A stretch of 64,000 nucleotides of DNA from Aestuariibacter sp. A3R04 (GTDB taxonomy: Bacteria; Pseudomonadota; Gammaproteobacteria; Enterobacterales; Alteromonadaceae): assembly GCF_018860805.1 (NCBI RefSeq), contig NZ_JAHKQR010000011.1, positions 800,366-864,365 on the forward strand, given 5' to 3'. A program made the translations under genes and the position numbers. The notes beneath the pieces are model-generated. The model searched no databases. It had not been told where the DNA came from and was given only the letters and a program-made list of their open reading frames with translations. Shown here one piece after another: positions 10,610 to 20,701 of this stretch; positions within the stretch are counted from its first letter, which is position 1, and each line of letters starts with the position of its first letter.

Positions 10610-11161
10610 ATGGCATCTTTACAAGACCAACTACTCAAGGCTGGTCTCGCGGATAAATCGTCTGCGAAACAAGCCAGAGCAGCAAAGCGAAAAAAACAAA
10701 AACTCAAGAATAAAAACCAGGATATTGGCGTTGACGAGGCGCGGTTGGCTGCTGAAAAAGCAGCAGAAGAGAAAAAAATAAAAGATCGCGAGTTGAATGA
10801 GCAGCAACAAAAAGCCCGCGAAAAGCGTTCTATTGCCGCACAGATAAAGCAACTGATCGAGGTTAACAAACAGCCGCGCAAAGGAGAGACGCTGCTCAAT
10901 TTTACTCACAATAACGTAGTGAAGCGCATGTATGTCAGCGTTGACATTCACAAACAAGTAACGAAAGGGCGTTTGGCAGTGGTATTGCTCGATGATGCAT
11001 ACGAACTTGTGCCAACACCAGTGGCAGACAAAATCGCTCAGCGTGACGAGACGTTTGTCATTTATCGCGCTGACTTGGATACAAAAGGCACAGATGGTAA
11101 AGAACAAGATGAAGACGATTGGTATGCTGAGTATGAAATCCCCGATGATTTAACCTGGTAA
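10610..11161 (+). CDS. DUF2058 (YaiL-type) predicted nucleic-acid-associated protein
   Basis: This is a 183-residue protein with a strongly charged N-terminal half (QARAAKRKKQKLKNKNQD, then Lys/Glu-rich helix) and a compact C-terminal domain with NFTHNNVVKRMYV, typical of the YaiL/DUF2058 family. I chose the ATG at 10610 because it gives the usual start MASLQDQLLKAGL; the 14 upstream residues overlap topA and are not family-like. The family is annotated as nucleoprotein or polynucleotide-associated; its biochemical role is not established. It is likely in an operon with topA. Confidence 0.85.
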   Translation: MASLQDQLLKAGLADKSSAKQARAAKRKKQKLKNKNQDIGVDEARLAAEKAAEEKKIKDRELNEQQQKAREKRSIAAQIKQLIEVNKQPRKGETLLNFTHNNVVKRMYVSVDIHKQVTKGRLAVVLLDDAYELVPTPVADKIAQRDETFVIYRADLDTKGTDGKEQDEDDWYAEYEIPDDLTW

Positions 11162-11218
11162 CAGGGTGTTTGCAGTACGACGCTTCAGCGCGTGCTGCTT
11201 ACGTTTATCAACGAGACG

Positions 11219-11635
11219 CTATACAATCCATTTCAGGGCGTCCAGGGTTCTTTTTCTCAGCGGTTTATTCAGCTTCCAGTGCCCAGGACTCCAGCCCATC
11301 AGAAACCTGCAAAAGTCAGCACATGCCAGGTTATACAATTGCTGCCATTCCTTCACCACAGCGTAGGCGATCTCCTGTGTGCGATAGCTTCAGCCTTGTC
11401 TTTCAACGGGGAGGCTGGCATAGCCTGCCACTCGTCTAAACGGGTATAAAAGTGCCAATAAGTGCCTTCTCGCCACACTTGTTTGTCACTCAAGTTGAGA
11501 AATTTGCCGTGAAAATGGGCCAACCACGAGAGGACACTCTTGGTTTGATTAACGGACAAAGCTTTACACCGCAAGGGGAATCCACGGTTTAAATCTTCCA
11601 GCATTAATAAAGTGGCGTCATCATTGACTCCAATA
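11219..11635 (-). pseudogene. Decayed small-molecule phosphotransferase (APH/EcKinase-like)
   Basis: Two pieces of one kinase-like protein survive on the minus strand. The first, about 11640 down to 11365, reads GVNDDATLLMLEDLNRGFP and SWLAHFHGKF, the hinge/LEDL and His-rich helix pattern of choline- and aminoglycoside-kinase-like proteins; it ends at a stop after RRSPTLW. The second is shifted by one frame, from about 11380 to a TAG at 11219-11221, and reads WQQLYNLACADFCRF then MGWSPGHWKLN, a plausible C-terminus of the same family. The catalytic loop (HGD) and the metal-binding Asp segment that should lie between them are missing, and the N-terminal lobe is absent. The gene appears truncated at rne, deleted internally and frameshifted. 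Family assignment rests on short motifs. Confidence 0.6.
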
Positions 11636-11664
11636 AAAAAGGCCGTACAGAGTCGTACGGCCTT
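11634..11664 (-). terminator. Intrinsic terminator of rne
   Basis: A 10-bp stem (GGCCGTAC at 11641-11648 with GTACGGCC at 11655-11662, extended by A-T pairs) and a 6-base loop is followed on the minus strand by TTTTTTATT. It lies 25 bases after the rne stop. The start of the adjacent degraded kinase reading frame runs through it. Confidence 0.85.
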
Positions 11665-11688
11665 ATCGGACTTGCTCAAATTAATGAG

Positions 11689-14600
11689 TTAGTTTACAGC
11701 TTCTTCTTGTGTTTTCTCCGCATCACTAAACTCTGCAGGCAGTGTCATAGGTGCAGATGCAGAAGACGTAGCGCTGGAAACAGACGCAAATTTGCCAGAT
11801 TTTACCAGTGTAGGACGCTTGTCATCGGGTTTTGCGATTGACGCTGCAATACCAAACTCTGCGTCAACTTGTGCAGGCAACGTCATTGGATGGGAAGCCG
11901 ACTTCTGTCCTAAACTTCGGGTAGGTGTAAAGCCGTGTATTTCTGTGGCTATAACCTTCGTTTTTGCTGGCGTAGAAGCGTCAGCTTCGACTATTTTCTC
12001 TGGCACAGGTGATTGCTTAGGATCTTCAGAAAACGCAGCCTGCTCAGACTCCTTAGTTTCGTTGGCTATACCTGTGCTATCTTCTAGTATTTCAGGCTGA
12101 ACCGTGTCCGATACAGGGCTTTCGCTAATGTCTGCTTTTTCTTCTGTAGCCAGGTTTATTTCAACCTGTTTCGGCGCACTAATTCTATCACCTTCTACGC
12201 GAACACGGGGTTTTTGTGCTCGGGTAGATTTAGGCTGTGCGTCATTTTCACTGTCAGAGATGTCGAACTGTAGTTCATCCTGCACGGCTTCTTTGGCTTG
12301 AATACCTTGTTCGCTTTGGGCAGACCCAGTTGTTGTATCAGGTTGCTCTTTCTCTGTTTCACCATGGTTTACGAATGTACTGTCCGATTGAGTGGCCGAC
12401 TCAACGTGATTTACTTCATCCATTATATCGTTTGCACTGTCTGCGTCAGCAGATACTGACTCAGACGCTGGTGCATCTGTGTTGTCTGAGTGCAGAGCTT
12501 CAGGGCTATCCTGTTCTTTGCGTCTGCGTTGACCCGCTGCCCGCACGTGTCTCGGAGAACGTCTTGAACGCCCACGAGCTTCGCGCTTCTGTCCACTATC
12601 ATCACTTGATTGTGGTTGTTGCTCATCGGTGTCCTGAGAAGCTACATCCCCTTCAGCAGGTCTGGCCGGTTCACCCTGGTCAATGGACGCTGCTGGGGTT
12701 GGTTGACCTGCTTTAGAATCGTTAGCTTCATTCTCAACAGGAGCAGAGGTTGCAGCTACAACAGTGTTTTCACTGACCACTTCGGCTGGAGCAACTATTT
12801 TTTCCGCAGGTGTCGCTGGTGCCGATTGTGCGTCCGCATTGGCGGCCAGCGGTGCGTTTTGTTGTTTTTGCTGCTGGCTGTCGTTTTGCACGCGAACACT
12901 ACGACGTTTGTCACGGCGCTTGCGTCGTTCAGCAACTTGTTTCTTGCGAGCTGGTTTTACTTCCTGAGTATCATCCTGAGGTGATTTGTCGCTTTGTTGC
13001 TCGCTTTGCTTAATGTCTTGTTTGGTGTTTTTCTCATCGTGATTTCTGCGCTTCTGCTTTGGCTTGTTGCGCTTGTCGTCCGGGCGTTTGGCAGACGATT
13101 TATTCTCGTCTCTTTCTACCTGAGGATCGTTTTGTTTACCGCGACGATTGCGATTATTACGAGGCTTGCGATTGCGGTTGTCGTTATTTCTAGGGCGACG
13201 GGGTTTGGTATCAGCGTCTGCTTTCTTCGGCTCTTTTTCATCTTCACCACCGAGAATAAGGGATATCCACTTGCCAAGCTTGGTGAATAGATTTCCCGAG
13301 GAAGCGACTTCTTTTGGAGCTTCCTGTGGTTGACGAGGCGCCGGTGTCGGGGGCGCTTCTGTAGGAGCAACCAGACCTTTCAAAGCTGGTTCTTCGCGTT
13401 TTACTGGTGCCGCACTAGGCTGGAATGAGGTGTCTTCGTCGCTTTCCTTGAGGCCAACATTGTAACTCGCCTCAGACACAACTTCATCAGGACGGTGTCT
13501 GACTACTTCATAGTGGGGCGTATCCAGGTTAGGGTTGGGTATCAGCAGCAGGGAAACGTTGTGACGCTTTTCGATAACATTGATCGATTTGCGCTTTTCG
13601 TTTACCAGATATGTAGCGACTGGTACAGGAAGCTGTGCTTCAATTTGCCCTGTGTTGTCTTTAATGGCTTCTTCTTCCATGATGCGAAGAATAGACAACG
13701 CCAATGACTCAGTACCGCGTATGGTTCCGTGACCGGAGCAACGAGGACAGACGTGATGGGCGGATTCACCTAATGATGGACGCAATCGCTGACGCGACAT
13801 TTCCAACAAACCGAAACGAGAAATGCGCCCAAGCTGAACCCGGGCACGATCTGAGCGCACGGCATCTTTCATGCGATTTTCAACTTCGCGCTGATGACGT
13901 ACAGGCGTCATATCTATAAAGTCAATAACGACAAGTCCACCGAGGTCGCGCAATCGCAATTGACGGGCGATTTCATCGGCCGCTTCAAGGTTGGTATTTA
14001 GCGCAGTTTCTTCAATATCACCGCCCTTGGTAGCGCGGGCTGAGTTAATATCGATAGATGTCAGTGCTTCAGTGGGGTCGATGACAATAGAACCGCCTGA
14101 AGGCAGGCGAACTTCCCGTTGAAACGCAGATTCTATCTGGCTTTCAATCTGGTAGTGGCTGAACAGGGGAACGTCGCCTTTGTACAGTTTAACCCGACTG
14201 GCGAAATCTGGGCGAACCAATTCTATGTGTTGTAGCGCCTCTTCATAGATACTGGTTTTATCGATGAGTATTTCACCGATATCCCGACGCAGGTAATCTC
14301 GGATAGCACGCACAATAACATTGCTTTCCTGGTGGATTAAAAACGGCGCTGCACGGTTTGCGGCCACGTCAGAAATAGCCTGCCAGTGTTTGAGAAGGAC
14401 TTTTAAATCCCACTCTAATTCTTCGTAGGATTTCCCCACACCAGCGGTGCGCACAATCAGGCCCATGCCGTCAGGTAAATCCAAGCGAGAGAGGGAATCT
14501 TTGAGATCGTTGCGCTCGTCGCCTTCAATTCTTCTTGAAATACCGCCTGCCCGGGGGTTGTTAGGCATAAGCACTAAGTAACTGCCGGCTAAGGACAGAA

Positions 14601-14955
14601 ACGTGGTTAACGCCGCGCCTTTTTGGCCGCGTTCTTCTTTGTCGATTTGAACAATAACTTCCTGGCCTTCTTTAATCACGTCTTTTATGTTAGGACGGCC
14701 TTCGAATTTGTAACCTTTGGGGAAGTAAGTTCGCGCAATTTCTTTGAGGGGAAGGAATCCGTGGCGATCAGCGCCATAATCAACAAAAGCGGCTTCAAGA
14801 CTGGGTTCTACCCGGGTGATTTTACCTTTGTAGATATTGGCTTTTTTTTGCTCGTGCCCGGGACTTTCAATATCAAGATCATACAGCCGCTGCCCATCTA
14901 CCAAGGCAACGCGCAACTCTTCTTGTTGAGTTGCGTTAATTAACATTCTTTTCAT
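11689..14955 (-). CDS. rne: Ribonuclease E
   Basis: RNase E is the main endoribonuclease of mRNA decay and of rRNA/tRNA processing and scaffolds the degradosome at the membrane. In this 1088-residue protein residues 1 to about 510 align almost without gaps with the E. coli catalytic half. This includes the S1 domain (about 36-119), the DNase I-like subdomain with catalytic Asp in [10 protein letters not shown] (about 303) and in VVIDFIDM (about 346), and the zinc-link CPRCSGHG (about 404-407). The remainder is a disordered scaffold, first Arg/Asn-rich ([13 protein letters not shown]), then acidic and Ala/Glu-rich, ending with two copies of PMTLPA. This tail diverges from E. coli as expected. 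The mRNA probably has a long leader; the next gene is divergent and over 600 bases away. Confidence 0.97.
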   Translation of the reverse strand: MKRMLINATQQEELRVALVDGQRLYDLDIESPGHEQKKANIYKGKITRVEPSLEAAFVDYGADRHGFLPLKEIARTYFPKGYKFEGRPNIKDVIKEGQEVIVQIDKEERGQKGAALTTFLSLAGSYLVLMPNNPRAGGISRRIEGDERNDLKDSLSRLDLPDGMGLIVRTAGVGKSYEELEWDLKVLLKHWQAISDVAANRAAPFLIHQESNVIVRAIRDYLRRDIGEILIDKTSIYEEALQHIELVRPDFASRVKLYKGDVPLFSHYQIESQIESAFQREVRLPSGGSIVIDPTEALTSIDINSARATKGGDIEETALNTNLEAADEIARQLRLRDLGGLVVIDFIDMTPVRHQREVENRMKDAVRSDRARVQLGRISRFGLLEMSRQRLRPSLGESAHHVCPRCSGHGTIRGTESLALSILRIMEEEAIKDNTGQIEAQLPVPVATYLVNEKRKSINVIEKRHNVSLLLIPNPNLDTPHYEVVRHRPDEVVSEASYNVGLKESDEDTSFQPSAAPVKREEPALKGLVAPTEAPPTPAPRQPQEAPKEVASSGNLFTKLGKWISLILGGEDEKEPKKADADTKPRRPRNNDNRNRKPRNNRNRRGKQNDPQVERDENKSSAKRPDDKRNKPKQKRRNHDEKNTKQDIKQSEQQSDKSPQDDTQEVKPARKKQVAERRKRRDKRRSVRVQNDSQQQKQQNAPLAANADAQSAPATPAEKIVAPAEVVSENTVVAATSAPVENEANDSKAGQPTPAASIDQGEPARPAEGDVASQDTDEQQPQSSDDSGQKREARGRSRRSPRHVRAAGQRRRKEQDSPEALHSDNTDAPASESVSADADSANDIMDEVNHVESATQSDSTFVNHGETEKEQPDTTTGSAQSEQGIQAKEAVQDELQFDISDSENDAQPKSTRAQKPRVRVEGDRISAPKQVEINLATEEKADISESPVSDTVQPEILEDSTGIANETKESEQAAFSEDPKQSPVPEKIVEADASTPAKTKVIATEIHGFTPTRSLGQKSASHPMTLPAQVDAEFGIAASIAKPDDKRPTLVKSGKFASVSSATSSASAPMTLPAEFSDAEKTQEEAVN

Positions 14956-15580
14956 TGTATCTAACTCTGTTTGTACAGCCGAATAGACACAAAATCAAAA
15001 TGACGCGTGCAAACACTCATCACCCAGCCTCCCGGCTGTGTGCGGAATTTGTTGTACAGTCGCATTACCCTGCGCTCGTATAAATAGCGCTATTTTCGTG
15101 GGTGTCGGGAACGACGGCCCTTACTTTTACTTATATTCCCCCGAGATAACGTTGCTCGGGAAAAGGTCAATTTAATTCTGTTTGGCTAAACGGCGAACTT
15201 TTATTTTAAAATTTAGTCGGTGCTTCGTTTTAAAGGCTTTTGTGCTGCCGATATAAACTGGGCTAATCAGATAATTCACGTGCCCGCCCGACATTCATGG
15301 TTCATGCTAAAGTTCGAACCGGATTTTGTTGTTGGCTTTAGTCAACAATGATTAAGGCAATAGCAAAATCCTGTGGATTATCTCACCATATGTCAGACTT
15401 AAGCAAGTAAACTTCAGGCTAATTTTCCGTGAAGCAGATAATATTTCTCTTTAATCGTGACAATTGCGCGGTACATTCTTTCGAGAACATCTGTTTCCGA
15501 GTGTGTGGGTATTCTGAAAATAGCGTTTTATCCACTATTTTGCTTTAGGTAAACCCGGTGTGTCAGTTATACTTGCCACC
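14956..15580. promoter_or_regulatory. Long divergent region: rne leader and rluC promoter region
   Basis: No gene is supportable in these 625 bases. In E. coli rne has a 361-base 5' untranslated region through which RNase E controls its own mRNA, so a long leader is expected here. Visible structure includes a hairpin CCCGAG/CTCGGG (15140-15145 with 15155-15160) and a 14-base palindrome AAATAGCGCTATTT at 15082-15095. Both are on the rne-leader side. Which of them are autoregulatory is not determined. Confidence 0.5.
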
Positions 15581-16534
15581 ATGAAAAATGAAATTACTCA
15601 AAAAGTTCGCTTTGTAACTATCGAGTCCGATCTCGCGGGGCAGCGAGTGGATAACTTTTTGCGCACACAATTAAAAGGCGTGCCTAAAAGTATGATTTAC
15701 CGCATTTTGCGAAAGGGTGAAGTTCGGGTAAACAAGGGGCGGGTAAAGCCCGATTACAAACTCGTCGCCAATGATCTTGTTCGCATCCCGCCGGTGCGTA
15801 TTGCCGAAGTGAAAGACACGCCCAATCCCAAACTCGAGAAAGTCGCCGAACTTGAATCCTGCATTCTTTATGAAGATGAAAGAATACTGGTTATTAATAA
15901 ACCGTCCGGCACTGCCGTGCACGGTGGCAGTGGGTTAAATTTCGGGCTTATTGAAGGGCTTCGTGCGCTGAGGCCTCAGGCCAGTTTTATGGAGTTAGTA
16001 CACCGGCTAGACCGCGATACCTCCGGCTGCATTCTCATTGCCAAAAAACGCTCCGCACTCCGTCATCTCCACGCTCAGTTGCGTGAAGGTCAAATGGACA
16101 AGCGTTATCAGGCACTCGTTGCCGGCGCCTGGCCAGAAAATCGCTTCAAAGTTAAAGCCCCTTTGTTGAAAAATGTGTTGCAATCCGGCGAACGTCTGGT
16201 CAGTGTCAATGACAATGGCAAACCCTCGGAAACACGTTTTCGCATCTTGCAGCGCTTTACCGGGGCAACTTTGGTTGAAGCCTCACCCATTACCGGGCGG
16301 ACTCACCAAATTCGCGTGCATTGCCAACATGCCGGGCATGCAATTGCTTGTGATCCAAAATATGGCGATGTTCATTTCGACGACCAAATGCGTCGCTTGG
16401 GCTTAAAACGCTTGTTTTTGCACGCAGCGAGTATCCGTTTTATTCATCCTGGTACTGAAGAGACAGTGCGATTTGATGCGCCACTGGACAGTGCGTTAAC
16501 AAACTCAATTAAGCAGTTAAATGAAATCCTATAA
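15581..16534 (+). CDS. rluC: 23S rRNA pseudouridine(955/2504/2580) synthase RluC
   Basis: RluC converts three uridines of 23S rRNA to pseudouridine. The 317-residue protein has an N-terminal S4 RNA-binding domain ([20 protein letters not shown]) and the RluA-family catalytic motif HRLDRDTSG, whose central Asp is the nucleophile; [10 protein letters not shown] is also present. I chose the ATG at 15581, giving MKNEITQ as in related proteins; a GTG 21 bases upstream is in frame. The divergent pairing of rne and rluC is the same as in E. coli. It overlaps the next gene by 14 bases. Confidence 0.95.
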   Translation: MKNEITQKVRFVTIESDLAGQRVDNFLRTQLKGVPKSMIYRILRKGEVRVNKGRVKPDYKLVANDLVRIPPVRIAEVKDTPNPKLEKVAELESCILYEDERILVINKPSGTAVHGGSGLNFGLIEGLRALRPQASFMELVHRLDRDTSGCILIAKKRSALRHLHAQLREGQMDKRYQALVAGAWPENRFKVKAPLLKNVLQSGERLVSVNDNGKPSETRFRILQRFTGATLVEASPITGRTHQIRVHCQHAGHAIACDPKYGDVHFDDQMRRLGLKRLFLHAASIRFIHPGTEETVRFDAPLDSALTNSIKQLNEIL

Positions 16535-17174
16535 ACTTATTATTTTCGATTGGGATGGCACGTTGATGGATTCCGCAGCGAAGATCATCAAGTGTATGCA
16601 GTTGGCCGCAGAGCGTTGTGATGCGCCCATACCTACTCCAGAAGATGTCGGAGGGATCATTGGTATTAGCCTGCGTCCGGCGATACAAACCCTTTTTCAG
16701 CTCACCGATGATCAACGAACAGACCAACTTGTGGATGCCTACAAAGCGGTGTTCATCGAGCAAGATCAAATTCCAAGCCCGCTGTTTGACGGGGCGGCAG
16801 ACATGTTGGCAGCGCTTAAAGCCAATGGCAAAACCCTTGCTGTTGCTACGGGCAAAGCACGGCGCGGCTTAGACCGCGCGTGGGCGAATACCAACACACG
16901 ACAATATTTTACTTACTCACGTACAGCGGATGATGCCGAATCAAAACCCTCCGCGGATATGATTATTCAACTGCTGACGGAATCAGGTGTGGCACCACAC
17001 GAGACCGTCATGATAGGAGACACAACGTTTGACATGCAGATGGCGAGAGATGCCGGTATCGATCGCATCGGCGTCTCCTATGGTGTTCATGCCGCTTTGC
17101 ATTTAGAGGCGTTTGACCCTCAAACCATTGTCCGTGATATCGATGAACTTAAGCGATGGTTGCTACCGACTTGA
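16521..17174 (+). CDS. HAD-superfamily phosphatase (phosphoglycolate phosphatase-like, subfamily IA)
   Basis: The 217-residue protein has all HAD motifs: [10 protein letters not shown] near the start (nucleophile and acid/base Asp), ATGK in the middle with its Thr, a Lys near residue 140, and [14 protein letters not shown] carrying the final acidic pair. The insert between motif I and II is the helical cap of subfamily IA. It is translationally coupled to rluC, a pairing frequent in gammaproteobacteria. The substrate cannot be read from the sequence; small phosphate esters are typical. Its stop overlaps that of convergent yceF by 12 bases. Confidence 0.88.
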   Translation: MKSYKLIIFDWDGTLMDSAAKIIKCMQLAAERCDAPIPTPEDVGGIIGISLRPAIQTLFQLTDDQRTDQLVDAYKAVFIEQDQIPSPLFDGAADMLAALKANGKTLAVATGKARRGLDRAWANTNTRQYFTYSRTADDAESKPSADMIIQLLTESGVAPHETVMIGDTTFDMQMARDAGIDRIGVSYGVHAALHLEAFDPQTIVRDIDELKRWLLPT

Positions 17175-17792
17175 GGTCGCTAAAGCGAGGAGATCTACAT
17201 CGAATTCTTTGAGTATATCTCTGAGCAACATTACCGGCAGGCCAATCAGCGCCTGCGGATCTCTGGAATCAATGCGATCAAACAGCAATACGCCTTTTCC
17301 TTCAGATTTAAAGCTTCCGGCACAATCGTACGGGGTTTCACTGCGCAAGTACCGTGAAATATCTTGTGACGTTAAAGGTAGGAAATGGACAGTGGTGTTA
17401 TCCATGCCCGTGATTTCTTTTTGTTCATTGTATTTTACAACGCTCAATGCCGTATGGAAAACAACGCGTTTGCCACTGCACAGTGCCAGTTGTTTTGCGG
17501 CAGCATCATAGTGATGGGGTTTGCCTAGAATCACGGTCCTTCCTTGCCCGTCAGAAACGCAAGCAACTTGATCTGAACCAATGACAAGGGCTTCTCTGTG
17601 TACAGCAGCTACTGTTTTTGCTTTTTCTGCGGCTAGTCGCGCAGCAAGCTTGTCTGGCGCCTCGCCGTCCATCGGGGTCTCATCAATGTACGGCGCAATG
17701 CAGCAAGTTTCAACTCCGAGTGCTGTCATTTGGGCTTGGCGGTAACGGGATGAACTGGCCAGAATAAAAGGTGGAGTGGACACTGTTGTCAT
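17163..17792 (-). CDS. yceF: Maf-family nucleotide pyrophosphatase YceF (7-methyl-GTP type)
   Basis: Maf proteins hydrolyse modified or canonical NTPs to NMP and pyrophosphate; the YceF subgroup of E. coli prefers 7-methyl-GTP. In this 209-residue protein the N-terminal LASSSRYRQ loop, DETP, the catalytic IGSDQV segment and CAGSFKSEG match YceF better than the dTTP/UTP subgroup YhdE. It lies beside the yceD-rpmF-plsX cluster and divergent from it, as in E. coli, and is convergent with the HAD gene. Confidence 0.93.
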   Translation of the reverse strand: MTTVSTPPFILASSSRYRQAQMTALGVETCCIAPYIDETPMDGEAPDKLAARLAAEKAKTVAAVHREALVIGSDQVACVSDGQGRTVILGKPHHYDAAAKQLALCSGKRVVFHTALSVVKYNEQKEITGMDNTTVHFLPLTSQDISRYLRSETPYDCAGSFKSEGKGVLLFDRIDSRDPQALIGLPVMLLRDILKEFDVDLLALATSSR

Positions 17793-17906
17793 ATCGGCAT
17801 AGTCGTGTTGATGTATGATAATGTAAAGTCTGACCGATTCCGAAGCTGAGGTCTATGCCGGAGAGAAGAGAAATAGGGCAAATTACGGTGAAATGCGATT
17901 AATGCT

Positions 17907-17944
17907 TTGACAGTGTTAAGGCAAATCTATATTATGCGCGCCCT
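17907..17944 (+). promoter_or_regulatory. Near-consensus promoter of the yceD-rpmF-plsX-fab cluster
   Basis: TTGACA at 17907-17912 and TATTAT at 17930-17935 are separated by 17 bases, a sigma-70 promoter with a perfect -35. A GC-only discriminator (GCGCGCCC) follows, as in growth-rate- and ppGpp-controlled promoters. The predicted start of transcription, about 17942, is only about three bases before the yceD ATG. Confidence 0.75.
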
Positions 17945-18475
17945 ATGCAGAAAGTGAAATTACCTCATTCCGTCGACCCGGTCAAAAGCGCCGTTAAACG
18001 TTCCGATTACAGGGGCGTGATTGCGAGCAAAGACATGGTGCGATTAAATGAAGCTGTTGTCAGTTGTGATGAATGGGTGAACGCCGAAGTACAGTTCGAA
18101 AAAGACGCGCAGGGTCTTACTGTCTTTCACGGTCACTTACAAACACAGGTAACACTTATCTGTCAGCGGTGCAATGGTGAGTTTACTCACGACCTTTATT
18201 CAGAGTTTTGTTTTAGTCCGGTGCAGGGACAAGCAGACGATGATGAAGGATTGCCCGAAGCTTATGAACCGGTAGAGGTCAACGACCACGGAGAAGTCAG
18301 TCTACTTCAAATTTTTGAAGACGAACTGATTATTTCTTTGCCTATTGTCGCCCTTCATGCAGAGAAGGATTGCGCGGTGAGTAAAGACGATATGTCATTC
18401 GGCAAAATTGACCCGGCGAATGAGCGACCAAACCCTTTCGCGGTTTTGAAAGAACTTAAGCGAGACCAGGAGTAA
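17945..18475 (+). CDS. yceD: YceD (DUF177), 23S rRNA accumulation protein
   Basis: YceD is needed for normal 23S rRNA accumulation and is co-transcribed with rpmF in many bacteria. The 176-residue protein starts MQKVKLPHSVDPVKSA, the family's typical N-terminus, which fixes the start at 17945. CQRC near the middle and CFSPVQ follow, then the acidic LPEAYEPVEV stretch and the C-terminal NPFAVLKELKR. There is no Shine-Dalgarno sequence before this ATG and the promoter abuts it. rpmF starts 3 bases after the stop. Confidence 0.93.
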   Translation: MQKVKLPHSVDPVKSAVKRSDYRGVIASKDMVRLNEAVVSCDEWVNAEVQFEKDAQGLTVFHGHLQTQVTLICQRCNGEFTHDLYSEFCFSPVQGQADDDEGLPEAYEPVEVNDHGEVSLLQIFEDELIISLPIVALHAEKDCAVSKDDMSFGKIDPANERPNPFAVLKELKRDQE

Positions 18476-18478
18476 GTT

Positions 18479-18649
18479 ATGGCAGTACAACAAAATCGTA
18501 AAACACGCTCTAAGCGTGGTATGCGTCGTTCACACGATGCATTGACAGGCGCGACTTTGTCTGTCGATTCAACGTCAGGTGAAACTCACCGTCGTCATCA
18601 CGTAACCGCTGATGGTTACTACAAAGGCAAGAAAGTCATCGCCCGCTAG
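18479..18649 (+). CDS. rpmF: 50S ribosomal protein L32
   Basis: L32 is a small protein of the large ribosomal subunit. The 56-residue product starts [20 protein letters not shown] and is Lys/Arg-rich, one residue shorter than E. coli L32; this is the zinc-free form without paired Cys. A GGAG sequence precedes the ATG within the end of yceD. Its place between yceD and plsX is conserved across proteobacteria and links ribosome supply to lipid synthesis. Confidence 0.97.
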
Positions 18650-18667
18650 TCGGTTGGTGAGTACATT

Positions 18668-19693
18668 TTGTCTAAGCTAACCATTGCGTTAGATATCATG
18701 GGGGGCGATCACGGTCCCCCTGTTATCCTCTCCGCCACCCTTAAAGCCATTCGGCTTCATTCCGATTTTAATTTTATTTTGTGCGGTAACGAAGCGGTTA
18801 TTAATCCCGCGCTTGAAAAATTGTTACCTGAACAGCGTGCCCGCGTGTCTGTTGAGCATTGTGAAGATGTTGTGGAAATGGGCGATGCCCCGGCATATGC
18901 GCTGCGAAATAAGAAAAAATCATCCATGCGCCGCATTGTTGAACTGGTTGAAAGTAAATCTGCATCAGCATGTGTGAGTGCCGGTAATACCGGTGCGCTA
19001 TTGGCCATGGCTTATTATTTGTTAAAGACTATTCCCGGTATAGATCGTCCGGCGTTGGTGTCCGCCATGCCAACTGCCAGCCAACACCGAGTGTTTTTGT
19101 TGGATTTGGGGGCGAACGTAAATTGTACCTCGGAAGCTCTATTTCAATACGGTGTGATGGGCAGCGTACTTGCTCAGGAAGTCTGCGGCATAGAAAAGCC
19201 CCGGGTGGCATTACTCAATGTTGGCGAAGAAGATATTAAAGGCAATGCTCAGGTGAAAATTGCCGATCAATTATTTCGCCAAGCAGATGCCCTTACTTAT
19301 ATTGGTTATGTTGAGGGTGATGATATCTTTACTGATTACGCCGATGTAGTTGTCACTGACGGTTTCACCGGAAATATTGCGTTGAAGTCAACAGAAGGTT
19401 TGGCGAAACTCGTAATCAGCGAGGTTAAGCGACAGTCACAATTGAACCTTTTGACCCGTGCAATGGCAAGAATCGCTTTGCCGCTATTAAAAAGCATCTA
19501 CAACCGAGTGAACCCCGACCAGTATAATGGGGCGAGTCTGTTAGGATTGCGCGGCATTGTCATCAAGAGTCACGGAAACGCCTCAGCCGATGCATTTTAC
19601 TATGCTATCTATCAGGCCATGCAAGAAGCAAGAATGGGTATTCCTGAAAAAATAAAAAGCAAAATAGAAACGGTTTTGTTGGAGCAGATTTGA
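18668..19693 (+). CDS. plsX: Phosphate acyltransferase PlsX
   Basis: PlsX makes acyl-phosphate from acyl-ACP for phospholipid synthesis through PlsY. The 341-residue protein starts from TTG at 18668, giving [17 protein letters not shown], the conserved N-terminus; no better ATG exists. [15 protein letters not shown] and [10 protein letters not shown] are family motifs. It lies 18 bases after rpmF, and its stop overlaps the fabH start by 3-4 bases. Confidence 0.96.
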   Translation: MSKLTIALDIMGGDHGPPVILSATLKAIRLHSDFNFILCGNEAVINPALEKLLPEQRARVSVEHCEDVVEMGDAPAYALRNKKKSSMRRIVELVESKSASACVSAGNTGALLAMAYYLLKTIPGIDRPALVSAMPTASQHRVFLLDLGANVNCTSEALFQYGVMGSVLAQEVCGIEKPRVALLNVGEEDIKGNAQVKIADQLFRQADALTYIGYVEGDDIFTDYADVVVTDGFTGNIALKSTEGLAKLVISEVKRQSQLNLLTRAMARIALPLLKSIYNRVNPDQYNGASLLGLRGIVIKSHGNASADAFYYAIYQAMQEARMGIPEKIKSKIETVLLEQI

Positions 19694-20655
19694 GCAATTA
19701 TTCACGTATTATCGGGACGGGCAGCTATTATCCTAGTGAAGTGCGCACGAACGCCGATCTCGAATTAATGGTTGATACCAGTGACGAGTGGATTACTGAT
19801 CGTACAGGTATCAAAGAAAGACGCATTATTGGTGCAGACGAAACAGCAGCGACCATGGGCGCAGAGGCTAGCCGGCATGCGATAGAAGCCGCTGATATCG
19901 ACCCCCAGTCGATAGACATGATTGTTTGTGCCACAACCAGCGGGCGCTATGCACTTCCGAGTACTGCCTGTGAAATTCAGCGTTTACTGGAACTCGACGG
20001 TATCCCTGCCTTCGATGTTGCCGCTGCATGTGCGGGCTACTGTTATGCGCTGAGCGTGGCGGATCAATATATTAAATCCGGTATGGCGAAACGGGTTCTC
20101 GTGATAGGTACAGATTGTCTGAGCCGATTGGTCGATCCAAAAGATCGGTCAATGGTAATTTTGTTTGGCGACGGAGCAGGGGCTACGATTATTGAAGCCA
20201 GTGAAGAACCCGGTATATTGTCCACCCATATTCATGCCGCCGGTTCCTATGGTGATTTACTGTACGTGGGTAACCCAACCCGTGGCGACGACGCCTCTGT
20301 TCATGAGAATTGGGGGGTAATGAAGGGCAATGAGGTGTTTAAAGTGGCAGTCACAAAATTGTCCGAAACAGTTATTAAAACCCTCGAAGCCAACAATATG
20401 CAAAAATCTGACCTGGACTGGTTGGTACCTCATCAGGCTAATTTTCGCATCATCAAAGCTACAGCTAAGAAGCTTGACATGTCACTGGATCAAGTGGTTA
20501 TTACGCTGGAAAAATACGGTAATACGTCTGCTGCAACAGTTCCTACTGCACTGGACACGGCCATTCGGGATGGCAGAATAAAGCGCGGCCAGAACCTATT
20601 GTTAGAAGCGTTTGGAGGCGGCTTTGCCTGGGCCTCTGCGTTAGTCAGATATTGA
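19690..20655 (+). CDS. fabH: 3-oxoacyl-ACP synthase III (FabH)
   Basis: FabH starts fatty-acid synthesis by condensing acetyl-CoA with malonyl-ACP. In this 321-residue protein the catalytic triad is Cys114 in AAACAGY, His248 in VPHQANFR and Asn278 in YGNTSAA. The start is TTG at 19690, whose bases overlap the plsX TGA; GGAG at 19681-19684 is well placed, and the product begins [15 protein letters not shown] as expected. Confidence 0.96.
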   Translation: MSNYSRIIGTGSYYPSEVRTNADLELMVDTSDEWITDRTGIKERRIIGADETAATMGAEASRHAIEAADIDPQSIDMIVCATTSGRYALPSTACEIQRLLELDGIPAFDVAAACAGYCYALSVADQYIKSGMAKRVLVIGTDCLSRLVDPKDRSMVILFGDGAGATIIEASEEPGILSTHIHAAGSYGDLLYVGNPTRGDDASVHENWGVMKGNEVFKVAVTKLSETVIKTLEANNMQKSDLDWLVPHQANFRIIKATAKKLDMSLDQVVITLEKYGNTSAATVPTALDTAIRDGRIKRGQNLLLEAFGGGFAWASALVRY

Positions 20656-20701
20656 TTTACTTTTTATTACTGCGCGTAAAAAATAAAAATAAGGAACAAA
20701 T

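Noticed and set aside
11166..11449. Three overlapping plus-strand frames of 66-89 residues after the DUF2058 gene
   Set aside because: They are shadows of the kinase remnant on the other strand; none has a convincing ribosome binding site or recognisable sequence.
12237..12984. Plus-strand frames of 124-159 residues opposite rne
   Set aside because: They are antisense to the compositionally biased RNase E tail, which keeps other frames open by chance.
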